This document shows positions 32,812 through 43,605 of a stretch of DNA of 64,000 nucleotides, one piece after another; position 1 is the first letter of the stretch; each line of letters begins with the position of its first letter. The notes under the pieces are model-generated. The model was not told the DNA's origin. It was given only the letters and a program-made list of their open reading frames with translations, and searched no databases. The stretch is from positions 434,001-498,000 of the forward strand of contig AP026123.1 in assembly GCA_030295235.1 (NCBI GenBank). The letters run 5' to 3'. The position numbers and the translations under genes were made by a program. Source of the DNA: Fistulifera solaris. Its lineage: Eukaryota > Bacillariophyta > Bacillariophyceae > Naviculales > Stauroneidaceae.

Positions 32812-33815
32812 ATGGAACGATATCAACGACTGGAAAAGGCCGGAGAGGGAACATATGGCGTGGTCTACAAGGCAAAAGACAGAGTCACAGGAGAAATCGT
32901 CGCTTTGAAAAGATTCGCCTCGAAGCAGAAGACGAAGGGATACCCTCCACTGCGATTCGAGAAATATCATTACTGAAAGAACTTCAGCATCCCAATATTG
33001 TTCGTCTGTATGATGTGGTTCATACCGAGAAAAAATTGACACTTGTGTTTGAGTTTCTAGATCAAGATTTGAAAAAGTATCTCGATATTTGCGACACGGG
33101 TCTGAGCTTACCGATCCTGAAATCCTTTCTGTATCAACTACTAACCGGCGTGGCTCATTGCCATCATCATCGAATATTGCACAGAGATTTAAAACCGTAA
33201 GTCCTTGATGTTTTGATTGAATCAGGAGCCACGGAGATGTTTCATCAGCTCGGTTAAATATGACTCACCAACTCACATGTATTTCCCTCCATTTCTCTTC
33301 GTCACCCTGCGAACAGTCCCAACTTACTCATTAATCGCGAAGGACAACTAAAATTGGCAGATTTCGGCTTAGCGAGGGCTTTCGGTATCCCTGTACGATC
33401 GTATACCCACGAAGTGGTTACTCTATGGTATCGTGCACCCGATGTTTTGATGGGGAGCCGCAGATACTCGACCCCAGTGGATATCTGGAGTGTTGGGTGC
33501 ATCTTTGCAGAAATGGCGAACGGACGACCCTTGGTAGCCGGAACTTCGGAGGCGGATCAACTGGATCGTATTTTCCGATTGTTAGGGACGCCATCTTTAC
33601 AAGATTATCCTGGAATTGTTGATTTACCCGATTATTCACCGGACATGCCACCGTACCCTCCACCTCGACATGGTCTAGCGTCGCTGGTTCCTTCTTTAGG
33701 ACCAGACGGGGTCGATCTATTGTCGAAAATGTTGCAATACGACCCGGCGCGACGTATTACAGCACAACAAGCACTCGAGCATCCATTCTTTTATGATATG
33801 ACAGGTCGGCGTTGA
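32812..33815 (+). CDS. Cyclin-dependent kinase, CDKA/CDC2 type
   Basis: Two exons (32812-33196, 33317-33815; intron 120 bp) give 294 residues, the normal CDK length. Landmarks: [11 protein letters not shown] Gly loop, ALK, a cyclin-binding helix PSTAIRE (variant of PSTAIRE type, intact), [33 protein letters not shown] with the activating Thr, and [12 protein letters not shown]. It drives the cell cycle with cyclins in the nucleus. The frame is interrupted once, at A4 (32908-32911), directly after ALK, where five A are expected to give ALKKIRLE. Because this stretch is nearly invariant in eukaryotes, the missing base is almost surely a sequence error. The stop is tail-to-tail with the TPM-RING gene (72 bp apart). 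Confidence 0.95.
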
Positions 33816-33887
33816 CACGTAATAGTAAAGTTAAATTACAACATGTCTTGTATTATACATCTTGTTTAGAAAATGGGAAATCCGTGT

Positions 33888-35777
33888 TTAACTCGTCGAC
33901 ACTGTAGCGGATGATGTGTAGCTTACGTTGCCGGTAGACCCTTGTAAAAGTGGGGACGTTTCACTCGTGGCGATAGAAGCGCCTCTTGCAGCTCGAGGTT
34001 CATTTATATTGTTCATTGCATCCAAGGGGTCCGAATCTGCTCTCTCATTTGCCCGAGTACTGATATCGCAAGCACTAGTTTGTGCAACACAGCGGCGTCT
34101 CTTTCTACTTGGTGTCTTTCCTACGTCTTGTCTGCACATGGGACAATTGCATGGATTACCACAACCTGAATGGACCCACGTTTTCCAGCAGGTCTCACAG
34201 AAGATGTGGCCGCATCGAAGCAGCTTGATATTTTTACCATCGGCGCCATAGAGGGGGGATTCCGTAGGTGTCAACACGACGGAGGAATCTATTCGCGCTT
34301 TTGAATTCGTCCACTCGTTTAAGAACGTCTGTCGCTTTCAAGTCCGAATCCTCTCCCCTCGGAGGAAATAGTTCAAGACAGATGGGGCACACCTTTGTCT
34401 TATACTCGCGCTGCAGCTGCCTGGCCTTTTCTCGATCGACTGAATTCAACTGACTCCGCTCTTCAGCATATCGCCATCTCTTTTTTCGATCTCGGTATTC
34501 ACCCCACGCTCCGAAAAAGAATGTAAAGATTGCGAAAGCCATAACAACTCCGAAACGAGTAATAAAATCATCGATTCTATCAGACCACGTGGGCGGTCCT
34601 GCGTTCAGCATGTCTGTAAGGTCCGAGATGGCGTGCAGAATAGCCCCTCCAAAGTCGCGTCTCTTCAGATCAGGCTTCATGTTCGCAACGATGTGATCGA
34701 GGCGCCACCAAGGAAGTACAGACGAAATGCTACTCCTCGTAGATATGAAGCAAACATGATCCTGAACTGACAGAAAGATAAGAAGCCCGTGGGTGTTCTC
34801 CAAGTCTTTATTCGTCTCTCCTCCATCAGCTCGGGTCGACCACCAACTATCGTGTAATGTTCTAGCAAACACCTGAGCTGCGTCATTTACAAGGTCTTGC
34901 TCATTTTCGTAAGCGTAATATGTCCCTTCCCTAAGAACAGCGGATATATCCATCTTCCTGACAGTCGCAACCGCAAGTTCGACTCGTGGCAGAGGCTTGC
35001 CACCCCCAGATGCATCGCTTGGTGATGTTTCGCCGTCCTGCAATCTCCGTCGTACTGGTGGGCCTATCGCGACGTCCCAAGGTCGAGAGACTTTACGCAT
35101 TACCACTCGTTCTCCGTCCCCGAAGGTGTCTGTGAAGTTTTCCAGCGCAATTGCAATTTCCTCAAGATACAAGCCACCCAGTACCCAGTCTGGATCGCAG
35201 AGCCGTAATCCGTGACGGCCTTCTTTGAGACTATCTCGGGGCTCTAAATGTGAAATGGCACACCTTAATGGATTTTCTAGCGGATTGGGATAAAAGTCAG
35301 GGGTCCAACCATACACTGTAGGATTTTTAAACGAAACCCGAGTCTCCGATGATTCACCGTCTCCGCTTGCCTCGGCCCCATCCCATGATTCAGCCCGCTG
35401 ACTATCTTCACCTCGTGAAGTAAAGAACGAGCCCGAGAGCGGTGTGCGCCACCACGCTAGACGGCTTCTACCCGTAAAATGTTCCTTATGGCGTAGTTGC
35501 AAAGGGCAGAGGAAGCGCGTCTGCTATGCGAACTCGTCAAAGCCGTGTAGTAAATAGTGACGGCCAGTATGACGATTAGAGATAGCGTCGCCATCCAGAC
35601 TTTGTATGAAGTCAGGCAACTGCGATATCGTGCCTGTCGCATTTTGCGCTGAAGAGGCGTCTCTTCGCTATCTGAATGCATCGATATCACGCCCAAGCAA
35701 TCGCCGAGAAGGAGTTCTGTCAATCTGGAACTCTCCGCTGCCGCAAAACTGCTATTTTCGTGAGTTCGTATCGACAT
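33888..35777 (-). CDS. TPM-domain membrane protein with C-terminal RING finger
   Basis: About 629 residues. Order: cytosolic N terminus; helix [20 protein letters not shown] (~60-80); a TPM (TLP18.3/Psb32/MOLO-1) domain covering [30 protein letters not shown] and [20 protein letters not shown]; a second helix [18 protein letters not shown]; a cytosolic RING split by a linker, CPICLELF ... [15 protein letters not shown] ... CNCPMCRQD. The architecture predicts an E3 ligase sensing the lumen or outside through TPM. Two frame breaks: AAA at 35501-35503 (one base short) and TTTT at 34299-34302 (one too many, between the first Cys pair and the rest of the RING). Both are judged assembly errors. 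No introns. Confidence 0.82.
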
Positions 35778-36422
35778 TATGGTGAAACGTTTGCTTCAAT
35801 GTTCAGGATCGGCTTGCAAGTTCATCAGGATTTATTAAACTGAATATTGCAAACGCGCTCTTGAATCGCGAAGGAGATAGTTCCTAGTTGGTGCGTTGCT
35901 CTTTACCCTTTCACTCATACGCTTCGCATAAGCTCGATACAATGATGCTCCGTCGCATGCATGAAAAGGCAAATCAAAGATCGAAGAACGAGTTCTTTCA
36001 AAAAGTCATCAAAAAGCTGTGGAACCTGTCAGACTGGCAGACGACAGACAACGACAGACACGAAAGGTTTGGACTTTCAATCCCTCATCCTTGATCCCTA
36101 GTCGACATTTCTCCGCCGCACCACGAGTCAAATTCCCTCCGTTGAAAACTCAAACGTGCAACTAGCCATAGTAGAGTGTAGTCTGGATTAGTACATTTAT
36201 TGTGACACCAAAAAGGCACGAATGAACGTGTATAAGTAGAAATTGTAGCGAATCACGTTCCACGTCCGTGCCCGCGTTTTCGATCGATGCCGAGAAAAAT
36301 CCGATCGCCCACTTTTTCCAAAAAAATCATTTTGTTTGACATCCAACGAACAATTGCCTCCCTTACAACGCGTATTTACTTCCTCTTACTTTCATAAAAC
36401 GATACTTTACAAGAAAACAATC
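35778..36422. other. Intergenic, divergent starts
   Basis: 645 bp between starts at 35777 (minus) and 36423 (plus). No gene, repeat or site recognised; small open frames start with non-ATG codons or extend the secreted protein without conserved content. Confidence 0.35.
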
Positions 36423-37343
36423 ATGGTGATTCAGTCGCCTCACAACATGCTACCTCTTTGGTGCCTTTTCTGGTTGATCACAATGGGTTCTAGCAGCCCA
36501 TTGAGAACAAACAATCTGCGAACACGACTGCTTGACACAGATAAATGCCTTCTTGATGTTCATGTCCAATGTACTTTCGAAGGGAATGACCAACTTCCTA
36601 CGAATTGCGACGACTTCGTGCCTCCGCCTCTGCCGTTGGCACAATGTACAGAAACACCTGTTTCGGTCACGATGCTTCTCCTCGGTGATCGATGCCAACC
36701 AAGCAATTTCGATGCTGACTGCCAAGATCAATTCGTCCGTTCCGATTCATCGCAGGAAGATGACTGGTTTTTTATTGTCGCAACTGATGCGTCTGGTCAG
36801 GGGATGGAATATCACCGCGGTTGGGTTCGTGTTGGTGATCATTACAAACTTTCCAATGGGTTACCAATGAATCACGGGATTCAGATCAACTTGTATACTG
36901 ATGAAAATGAGTCGAAATTGTATCAAAAGGCTACGTATCGAGAAAGTCTTTGTTCGAATCAAAACGAATTTTTTGGTTTACTAGGCGGTTCGCAGTTCAT
37001 TGACTTTATGGATGCGCAAGATAACACCGTTACACCATTTCGAAGCTCATCTTATCAAGCTTTCATCGACATCAAAATTGTGCCACATGGTTCTTCGGCG
37101 GAAAGTATTCAACTCGAGTCATTAGATGTAATGACGAGTTTTGAAGAAATTCTCGATCTATCAGACGAAGTGAAAGGAGCTGTTCTTGAACCAGGAACAC
37201 CTTACCAAATTCGTGTGCCATTATCACTTAACTTGTTGGAAAAACAAGACCATTCTCTTCTTGTCCAAGTCACGGGAAATACTGGTGACTGTGTTGGAGC
37301 TAGCTTTCATAGAATCATGGATGCCCGAACGGTGTCTAGCTAA
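36423..37343 (+). CDS. Secreted protein of unknown family, Cys-containing
   Basis: 306 residues from ATG 36423, which begins a signal peptide (LPLWCLFWLITMGSSS). The mature part starts near a CxxxxxQCTFEG segment and holds paired Cys (CTFEGND..CDDF, QCTETP, CQPSNFDADCQD, CVGAS). Repeated beta-rich segments (DDWFFIVATDASGQGMEYHRGWVRVGDHYKL, FIDIKIVPHG, HSLLVQVTG) suggest a beta-sandwich. I do not recognise the family; similar secreted Cys-rich proteins are common in diatoms. It probably enters the secretory pathway or cell wall. Tail-to-tail with the sulfotransferase, 133 bp apart. No introns or frame breaks. Confidence 0.7.
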   Translation: MVIQSPHNMLPLWCLFWLITMGSSSPLRTNNLRTRLLDTDKCLLDVHVQCTFEGNDQLPTNCDDFVPPPLPLAQCTETPVSVTMLLLGDRCQPSNFDADCQDQFVRSDSSQEDDWFFIVATDASGQGMEYHRGWVRVGDHYKLSNGLPMNHGIQINLYTDENESKLYQKATYRESLCSNQNEFFGLLGGSQFIDFMDAQDNTVTPFRSSSYQAFIDIKIVPHGSSAESIQLESLDVMTSFEEILDLSDEVKGAVLEPGTPYQIRVPLSLNLLEKQDHSLLVQVTGNTGDCVGASFHRIMDARTVSS

Positions 37344-37476
37344 AGTCGTCAGGCACATTACAGTGTGGCTACCCTTTCTGTTGCTACCTATAATATAGAT
37401 CCACACTTTCTGTTCATTAACAAAAGCTTTCGAATGTATTATTCACTTGCTGATGCGATACTATTGTTCATCGAAA

Positions 37477-38643
37477 TCAACTATGTTCCATCTCATTTGC
37501 AAAGCGGTCGATGCATGGGTAGCCACATCCGAAATCTCGAACGTAACAATTTGTCTTTGCTAGTTCGAGCTGAGGCGAACCATTTTGACTGCAAGGGAAA
37601 TTCGTCTCGTTCTGGCAAGCGTTTTCAATCTGTCGACGAAGATCACGAAATTGAAAAAGTTCTTTCTCAAATGATGGTCTGCCGATCAATTCATCAATGG
37701 TTCTATCAAGTGACCTGTTCGCAACCTCGTATAACAGTCGATCACCCGCGTGCGTCTGTTTCCATTCAACGGATTCGAAAAAGGTTGCGATGGCTGGCGT
37801 TAAGGACGCTCCAGCGAGAGAGACACATCGATTCCCACTCAGATACCAGCTTCCATTTTTCTTGGACGGCATGGTTAACAAATCCGTCCATGGAAGTTTC
37901 GTCAACCAAGAGTAGACTAGAAGAGACTCATCCAGACGGTCAACCACAAACAAAAAGTCGTAGAACGTTGTGATGCGCCGAATGGTTTCGTATATTTCGG
38001 AGAGTCGATCATTCCCATTCGTAACATTGGCAACCAGTTCCTTGTCAGCAGTATAATCAAGTATAAAGTCGGGTTTCGTCTCGCGAAGCTTTTGAATAAT
38101 AAACGAATCCTTCGGATTCCTTGGACCACCAGTATTTTTATGGAATGAAACATAATGAAAGTAAACACTCGACATAGCTCGAGAGGAAGGCTCGCGAATG
38201 GGTGCTACTCGAATCGCGCTCGCATCATCACCATTCCATGAATATTCTCGTGCCAGTTTGTGTTGCCAATGAACGGTACAGTTGTGGCGATTTTGAATTC
38301 GTAGCACGACACCAGCAAGAGTACTGCTCGCCGATTTCGGAACTTTGATCAATACCAACCCCGTTGGTGAGTCGTTCTTGGTCTTAGGAACATTCCTACA
38401 CCATGCATCAAGATTGTGAACGGACCAGACTCGACTCAGTTTCGTCGCGAGATGATCCATGCACGCATCTTGTAAAAGGCAGTCTGGTCTACTTCCGAAA
38501 TCCGGCACCGCGAGAACCGCAGGAGTCGGTAAAGCAGAATTTGATGATTGTTGATTGAAGAACAGTAACAACTGCAGCGATAAACAAAGGATAGAAACGG
38601 CAACACAGACGAAAAGCCTTCTCGAGGGAAGCCGAAGGGTCAT
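37477..38643 (-). CDS. Golgi-type carbohydrate sulfotransferase
   Basis: 388 residues. Type II membrane topology: short Arg-containing N terminus and one helix (FVCVAVSILCLSLQLLLFF, ~11-29). The PAPS-binding motifs are visible: 5'-phosphosulfate loop LIKVPKSASSTLAG (~98-111) and 3'-phosphate site IREPSSRAMSSVYFHY (~150-165). Several N-glycosylation sequons and paired Cys near the C terminus (CYVRDFGCGYPCID) fit a lumenal enzyme. It should transfer sulfate to glycans, in line with sulfated polysaccharides of diatoms. The exact acceptor cannot be read. Intact frame, single exon. Confidence 0.87.
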   Translation of the reverse strand: MTLRLPSRRLFVCVAVSILCLSLQLLLFFNQQSSNSALPTPAVLAVPDFGSRPDCLLQDACMDHLATKLSRVWSVHNLDAWCRNVPKTKNDSPTGLVLIKVPKSASSTLAGVVLRIQNRHNCTVHWQHKLAREYSWNGDDASAIRVAPIREPSSRAMSSVYFHYVSFHKNTGGPRNPKDSFIIQKLRETKPDFILDYTADKELVANVTNGNDRLSEIYETIRRITTFYDFLFVVDRLDESLLVYSWLTKLPWTDLLTMPSKKNGSWYLSGNRCVSLAGASLTPAIATFFESVEWKQTHAGDRLLYEVANRSLDRTIDELIGRPSFEKELFQFRDLRRQIENACQNETNFPCSQNGSPQLELAKTNCYVRDFGCGYPCIDRFANEMEHS

Positions 38644-39117
38644 GAATCATGAACTAACTTATGCTTGTTACTACGCCATAGCGCTTTACGGATAGGCGAT
38701 CCTGCTGCTATAATTCGCTTGCTCCTTTTCCCAGCTATTTATTGCTTACAGTTAGTTAACTTACAGTTTTCTTTGAATATCAAGCAAAGAGGCACACCAG
38801 CAAACAAATCACCACCAAATCATTTTTATCGAAAACCGGACTGTGAGCCCTACTGTAGACGAACTATGTTAGTCATGGTCATGGTGGTTTGTTGTTTATT
38901 TTTAGAGATGCAAATAGTTCCATCAGCAGCAAACGTTTCGTTTTTTAACGGACGACCATACTTCTTATCGTGCCAACAAGCTAAAGCATTATTTGTCGAG
39001 AGAGGGTGTAGGGTTTGAATTGAAATTCATAGCACACGAAACTAGAACGTAGGCTAAATCTACTGAACGGCAAACCGCGAAAAGTATCTTTTCAATTTGA
39101 TTCTCTCTATGACATGG
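38644..39117. other. Intergenic, nothing recognised
   Basis: 474 bp between two minus-strand genes. A plus-strand open frame (38665-39018) starts with TTG and has one hydrophobic patch; not supported as a gene. Confidence 0.35.
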
Positions 39118-40427
39118 TTATAAGAAGTAATCGGGTTTGAATTCCTCTGATGCTGCTTTTTGCTCTTGTCGTTGCTGCTCCTGCTGCGGCTGTTGCTCCA
39201 GGACAAGTTCATCATCAATTTCGACCACGGGATCTGAAGTACTCGTGTCACTATCATTTTCGATGAACAGCATACAATTTTCCGCAAACGCCTGCGGGAT
39301 ATCCATGGTGATATCTAGGCCTCCCTTATCGTTGCTCATTGGTTGCTCCTCTACGACATAAATCATATTACTTCGCGATGACATCGTCTCGGTGACACGC
39401 CTGCCTCGATGCCCACTATCCGACCCCGTACTAAATTGTGTCATCATTGGCTCTTCCACTCGGCAAAAGCTGCAGCCCAAGCTGGCAAAACATCGTCTCA
39501 GTTTCGCCTTCGTATCGGGTCGGTTGCGAACAAAAATGAGAAAATTCCATAGACCCTGTAGAGGCTCACAAAATGAAGACATGTAGTCAAGCCAGTAGGC
39601 TTTCCAGTTGAACCAATGTGCGATTGACCACAATGTAGAAGGCAACCAGGTAATCAAAAAGAAAGGGAATACAATACAGCCTGCAAGGCTACTTTTGTCG
39701 ATTCCTTTTCGGTGCGTCCCAAGGTGTGGCTCGAGTGCCCATCGACGCTGTAGCGATTTAATCGCTTGACGGTGCGTTTGACTTCCATGCAGATAAATGC
39801 CATACAGATGCAGCAAGCCACCACGCAAACCCAAAGTGGTCCGTAGAACAAGAGCACACCGTACAGCCAGGCATGATTTCCTCGCTCGCACGGCACATCG
39901 CTGGACTGAAAGCTGCTGTCTCCGCATTCGGCAGGGTCGCCAATAATCCAACACACGGCTCCTATGTGATTGTACTGCTCCAGAGGGAGCAGAAGGAATG
40001 AAGTTCCGACCGAAAATGATAGGATGAACCCGTGCACCCACCATTCAATGGAGGCAAGCATAAGATCGGTCCATCGGAAATTTATAATGAGTAAGTAAAA
40101 TAGCGCCAAAGAACAGTTGTAAAGAGGAGCACCGACGGCTAGCTGCAAAAGGAATCCTTGAAAGTTGCAGGTACCGCGATTGCCGGCACTGAGAGCGAAA
40201 TTTCCTTCGGGAACAAACCACGTAGACATGAACCATGCAAAGGAGGAAAGGATATCGATGCAACTCATTCCCACAAGAATGCGTTTCACAGGGCCTGCTC
40301 TATTTCGTTTCCCGTCGCAGTAGACCTCGTAAATGATCATAGCCGAGCATGGTATTGAAAGAGGAGCAGTTACTTTGGGAGTGATGGCGACAGCTCGCTG
40401 CTGCCGGTAGCTTAGTTGTTCCCCCAT
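39118..40427 (-). CDS. Seven-helix G-protein-coupled receptor-like protein
   Basis: About 436 residues. I start it at the first ATG (40427); an upstream GTG at 40514 would add a hydrophobic stretch. Helices are visible at ITPKVTAPLSIPCSAMIIYEVY, RILVGMSCIDILSSFAWFMS, FLLQLAVGAPLYNCSLALFYLLII, WVHGFILSFSVGTSFLLLPL, WLYGVLLFYGPLWVCVVACCICMAFICM, FLITWLPSTLWSIAHW and the segment around LDYMSSFCEPLQGLWNFLIFV, ending in RNRP as in cAMP-receptor-like/secretin-like GPCRs. A Cys pair in loops fits a disulfide. The ~130-residue tail is Ser/Glu/Gln-rich. The frame breaks once at A5 (plus 39656-39660), where a sixth base joins helix 6. Ligand unknown; receptor at the plasma membrane. Confidence 0.85.
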
Positions 40428-41790
40428 CAAAGTAATGATAATGATGAACAAATACAACGATCGAACGTTTTGAAAAGCAATCAAGAAGGATTGGACCCAA
40501 GATCTTGCATCCACTTATACGCAAGAGGCATTGCACGCTCTGTGCGCTCTGCGGTAACAAAAGAGAGTAGTCAGTTGTTATGCCTTGCATGAGAAAGCAG
40601 AGACTTCTTTCAGCCATCATAAGACTAACAAAATGCCGATCGATGATCGATGAGTGTCAAAATCTGTTTCGAAAGCTAGATATTTGGCCACTTGTGTTCT
40701 AGCTTCCGGACCAATGAAAATCATTGCAGTAGAAAGCGACAGTCCGCACTAGTGTACAATGTACATAAGACTATAAGAGCTGGGCGTAAAACTTGCATAA
40801 GAATGGTGTTAGGCCGTAAATCGCTCGAAACTTCCCAGATTGTGCGCGGCAGAAGCAATCGATAGGTTGACACCACTAACTTTAACCCAAACGACTTTAA
40901 ACGAATTGTATTTTTTTTCATTGCTGGAGTGATAAAAAATACGGAGTACATAATCTAGCTTGCTTCATTTTCTGGTAGCAGGGATCGTGCGGTTTCAGTT
41001 AATTATGGAGACGAAATAAAGCATCATAACCAATATCCTTCTAAGGAGTTACACTGCTGCCTTTTTTATTCACCTCCGCTTCTTCTGCAACAATTGATTC
41101 CGAAATATGCTTGCTTCACAACTCAATAACATACGGTAGCCTTCTGCAGTCTGGAACACCCCTTACTTGTATACGTCGAAAGCCTAGCGAGCCATTTTTC
41201 GTCACGATTGCATTTGAGTCACGAGTCGATATTACTTCAAGTCACATTGCTACCTAACCTTCATCCGCTATGCCAACTTCACTAGTCTTCATTGCAGTAT
41301 ATATTATTATATTTATCTGCATTTTCAATAGACTACGCGCTGATCCTTGATGACCTTATCGTCGATAAAAGTTGTGAATCGTTTTTGATGGCCGTTTTTC
41401 AGCACGACTGCATTTGAGTCATGAATCAGTATTCTTCCAAATGCTACCAAGTCTAACCTTTGCTTTTTCTGCAAAAAGTGAATAGGCTAAATTTGCATAT
41501 TTACAAATAAATGACCTTCATCAGTGTTTTGCAGTGCACATCTCAATTATTCGAGTTGTAAAGCCTTGCGGATCATTGTTTTCCCTATTTACTATAGGAC
41601 TAAAGTGAAGACGACGTTTTTCTTGTTTCACAACTCCTCACCCATCCGCTTAACGCGTAACCCTATAGAAAGGGATACATGCCATAGGTATACGAGCGGC
41701 AATATTTTCTCGTTGCAAAACGCATCTCACATTTGCTCGGCCTATTGAGAAGCAAATATTTCTTCTACTGTACCAGACTTCCGACAAATA
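40428..41790. other. Long intergenic region with a diverged ~75-bp repeat
   Basis: 1.36 kb without a supported gene. Two related segments occur: 41201-41275 and 41394-41473, both with TTTTTC..CACGA.TGCATTTGAGTCA.GA.TC followed by CTACC(T/A)A.TCTAACCTT. Otherwise AT-rich sequence. Confidence 0.5.
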
Positions 41791-42303
41791 ATGATTCCGT
41801 GCTTATCACATCAGCTGAGCTCATTTGTTTTGCCATCGGCGCCAGGTGTGTTGTCTTCATTGACTTTAGCCCACGAGCTTACACCAGCATTACCCACCCC
41901 AGCGACTTCTTCTTCGATCGATCCTTTATTGACTTCTGATTTGGGTTATGGAATCATCTCTGCGTTTATTCTGGCCGGATTTGCGACATTTTTACAAAGT
42001 CTTCGCTCGCAGAACGATTTTGTATTAGCACCTCCTCCCGTGAAGGATAATATTCGATCGGCTGTCACCAACACAACAACATTTGAGGACTGGAAAGACA
42101 TTTCTCGACCAGAAAATTTTGTGCTTTTCACAAAGAGAGGGAAAATGAACGCGAAAACTCCGTATCAGCGAGTTGAACAGCGCTGGGTCTTCTTCGCACT
42201 GCTGCTCTTGTTCACGCCTATTTTTTCGTTCGAGTTCTTTTTGACGGTGAGCCGTCAATTACTCTGTGCCTGGGATCAAGTTTTCTGCCAACCGTACCAT
42301 TAG
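41791..42303 (+). CDS. Small membrane protein of unknown function, two helices
   Basis: 170 residues from ATG 41791. The N-terminal ~45 residues are Ser/Pro/Leu-rich and could be a targeting peptide. Helix 1 is GIISAFILAGFATFLQSL (~53-70) and helix 2 is WVFFALLLLFTPIFSFEFFLTV (~130-152). Between them lies a charged segment with FEDWKDISRPENFVLFTKRG. The C terminus has two Cys (LLCAWDQVFCQ). No family is recognised. The composition is coding-like and the frame is intact. Its TAG stop overlaps the stop of the opposite-strand frame at 42300. Confidence 0.55.
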   Translation: MIPCLSHQLSSFVLPSAPGVLSSLTLAHELTPALPTPATSSSIDPLLTSDLGYGIISAFILAGFATFLQSLRSQNDFVLAPPPVKDNIRSAVTNTTTFEDWKDISRPENFVLFTKRGKMNAKTPYQRVEQRWVFFALLLLFTPIFSFEFFLTVSRQLLCAWDQVFCQPYH

Positions 42304-42686
42304 ACCAGTGGAATTTGCTGTTGATATTGTTGTGCTGTAATTGGAAGTACGCCGAGGTATTTGTTTTGCGCACTGGGCGTTGTGGTGGCTGAGGATCGGC
42401 GAGCACGTGTTAACGTTTTGACTTTCACAAGAAAGAATCGAGACTGGGTATAAAGTTTGCTACCTTCATGATCAACGTAGGCGGCAACTGCTATGGGATA
42501 TAGATTCGTTGCTTGCCGAGCAAGATGAAGCAGAGCGTCAGTTCGGAGGAAAAAGTGAAATGACGACTGCTCCCCGAAGATAGAATAGTTGGAGCAACCG
42601 CCACCTGTGACACGAGTCAACCTTGATTTTCGTTTGTCGCTGGGAGCGTAAAGCTGATAAACACCTTCATGTTGATCCCTTTGCAA
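42300..42686 (-). CDS. Possible C-terminal part of an unknown gene
   Basis: An open frame of 128 codons without an ATG start (the frame opens at a TTG; stops lie just upstream). The sequence looks protein-like (GGCSNYSIFGEQSSFHFFLRTDALLHLARQ..YPIAVAAYVDHEGSK..SRFFLVKVKTL) and its stop overlaps that of the preceding plus-strand gene, as at 25688. An upstream exon or a frame break is likely: an ATG at 42670 in another frame begins MKVFISFTLPATNEN, which could join it after a one-base change. No family recognised. Could also be spurious. Confidence 0.35.
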   Translation of the reverse strand: MQRDQHEGVYQLYAPSDKRKSRLTRVTGGGCSNYSIFGEQSSFHFFLRTDALLHLARQATNLYPIAVAAYVDHEGSKLYTQSRFFLVKVKTLTRARRSSATTTPSAQNKYLGVLPITAQQYQQQIPLV

Positions 42687-42934
42687 CTAGACCTACTGTT
42701 TGCAATACGTCATACCAGGGGTATTACGTCTTATTATGTTGGAGGGTCAAAAACCTGATCCCTTATCTACTGAGGCCAAAATCAGGAAAATTATTCGGAA
42801 AAACCAGCGTATTTTCTTTCAAAATGTTTCTTTCGTTGATATAAACGACTCTTTTAAGTCCAACGTGCAATCCGCGTAAAGACCGGATGCGGTTTCAAAA
42901 GCGATGGCACTGACACTGAAAGCAGGTCAACGAA

Positions 42935-43173
42935 ATGCGGCTGCGTCAAGACGTATCTCTCCCAGCGACAGAAGAGTCATGTTATTGCACAACAAGAGCC
43001 GTCTTTTCTTCCGAAATGTTCATCATTGTGTTACTTTTGGTCGCGTTCGTCATGCTTGGGGCGAACACGTCGAACGTCATCCAAGATCAGTCTCGTGGCT
43101 TCTTCGATATCTCTTCAAGGAACAAAATCAAACAATCAGCGAACGATCCGCTTAGCAACGACACCTGGAGGTC
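42935..43173 (+). pseudogene. 5' part of ABHD14-like alpha/beta hydrolase, cut by retrotransposon
   Basis: An 80-codon stretch with an N-terminal membrane segment (MFIIVLLLVAFVMLGANTS) runs in frame into the left LTR at 43174. ABHD14-type enzymes have a single N-terminal anchor before the hydrolase domain, whose remaining part resumes at 50973 beyond the element. The exact start is uncertain (ATG at 42935 or 43016). After the LTR start the frame reads only a few foreign residues to a stop. An upstream ATG at 42904 is in a different frame. Confidence 0.6.
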
Positions 43174-43574
43174 AGTCAGGAATATAATGTAGCTTAAACT
43201 ATAGGGATGGTTGCAACAAGCTTGGGGCCAATTCCAAACTCTTACAACAGGATATCTAACAAGTCTAGGCAAACAAATTAGATTATGATGTTACTCGCTA
43301 CGGCTGGGATAAATCTTGAGAGGAAGCCGAATTTGCGATCTTGTTGATGAAGTGAAATAACTGTGCCCACAATAGTAGAACGTATGGATGGAATAGTAGA
43401 TGAGAAGGAAATGGGCCCGATGACCTCCAAGACTTAGGGCGTTGGAAGCGTCCCATAAGATTCTTAACACTGAAACTTGAGGTGCTTGGGATAATTAGAT
43501 GAAAACATAGAAAAGGTAGATCAGGAGCAACCGTGCCAGCGTCAATACCGATCAGACGCGACGGATTACTGACT
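43174..43574 (-). repeat. 3' LTR of the copia element
   Basis: 401 bp, beginning AGTCAGGAAT and ending TTACTGACT on the plus strand, so both ends carry the 6-bp inverted repeat AGTCAG/CTGACT instead of the usual TG...CA. It differs from the other LTR by two extra single bases (in GCTACGGCTG and GAAGCCGAA) and by lacking six bases at 50831-50836 region (GGCGAGGGTCG in the right copy versus GGGCG). Confidence 0.93.
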
Positions 43575-43583
43575 CTCCCTCTT
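43575..43583 (-). other. Polypurine tract
   Basis: AAGAGGGAG on the minus strand lies directly before the 3' LTR, in the position of the plus-strand primer for reverse transcription. Confidence 0.8.
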
Positions 43584-43605
43584 GACGGACCGAAGAGAAA
43601 GAGCT

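Noticed and set aside
37365-37973. Plus-strand 202-codon frame
   Set aside because: Mostly antisense to the well-supported sulfotransferase gene.
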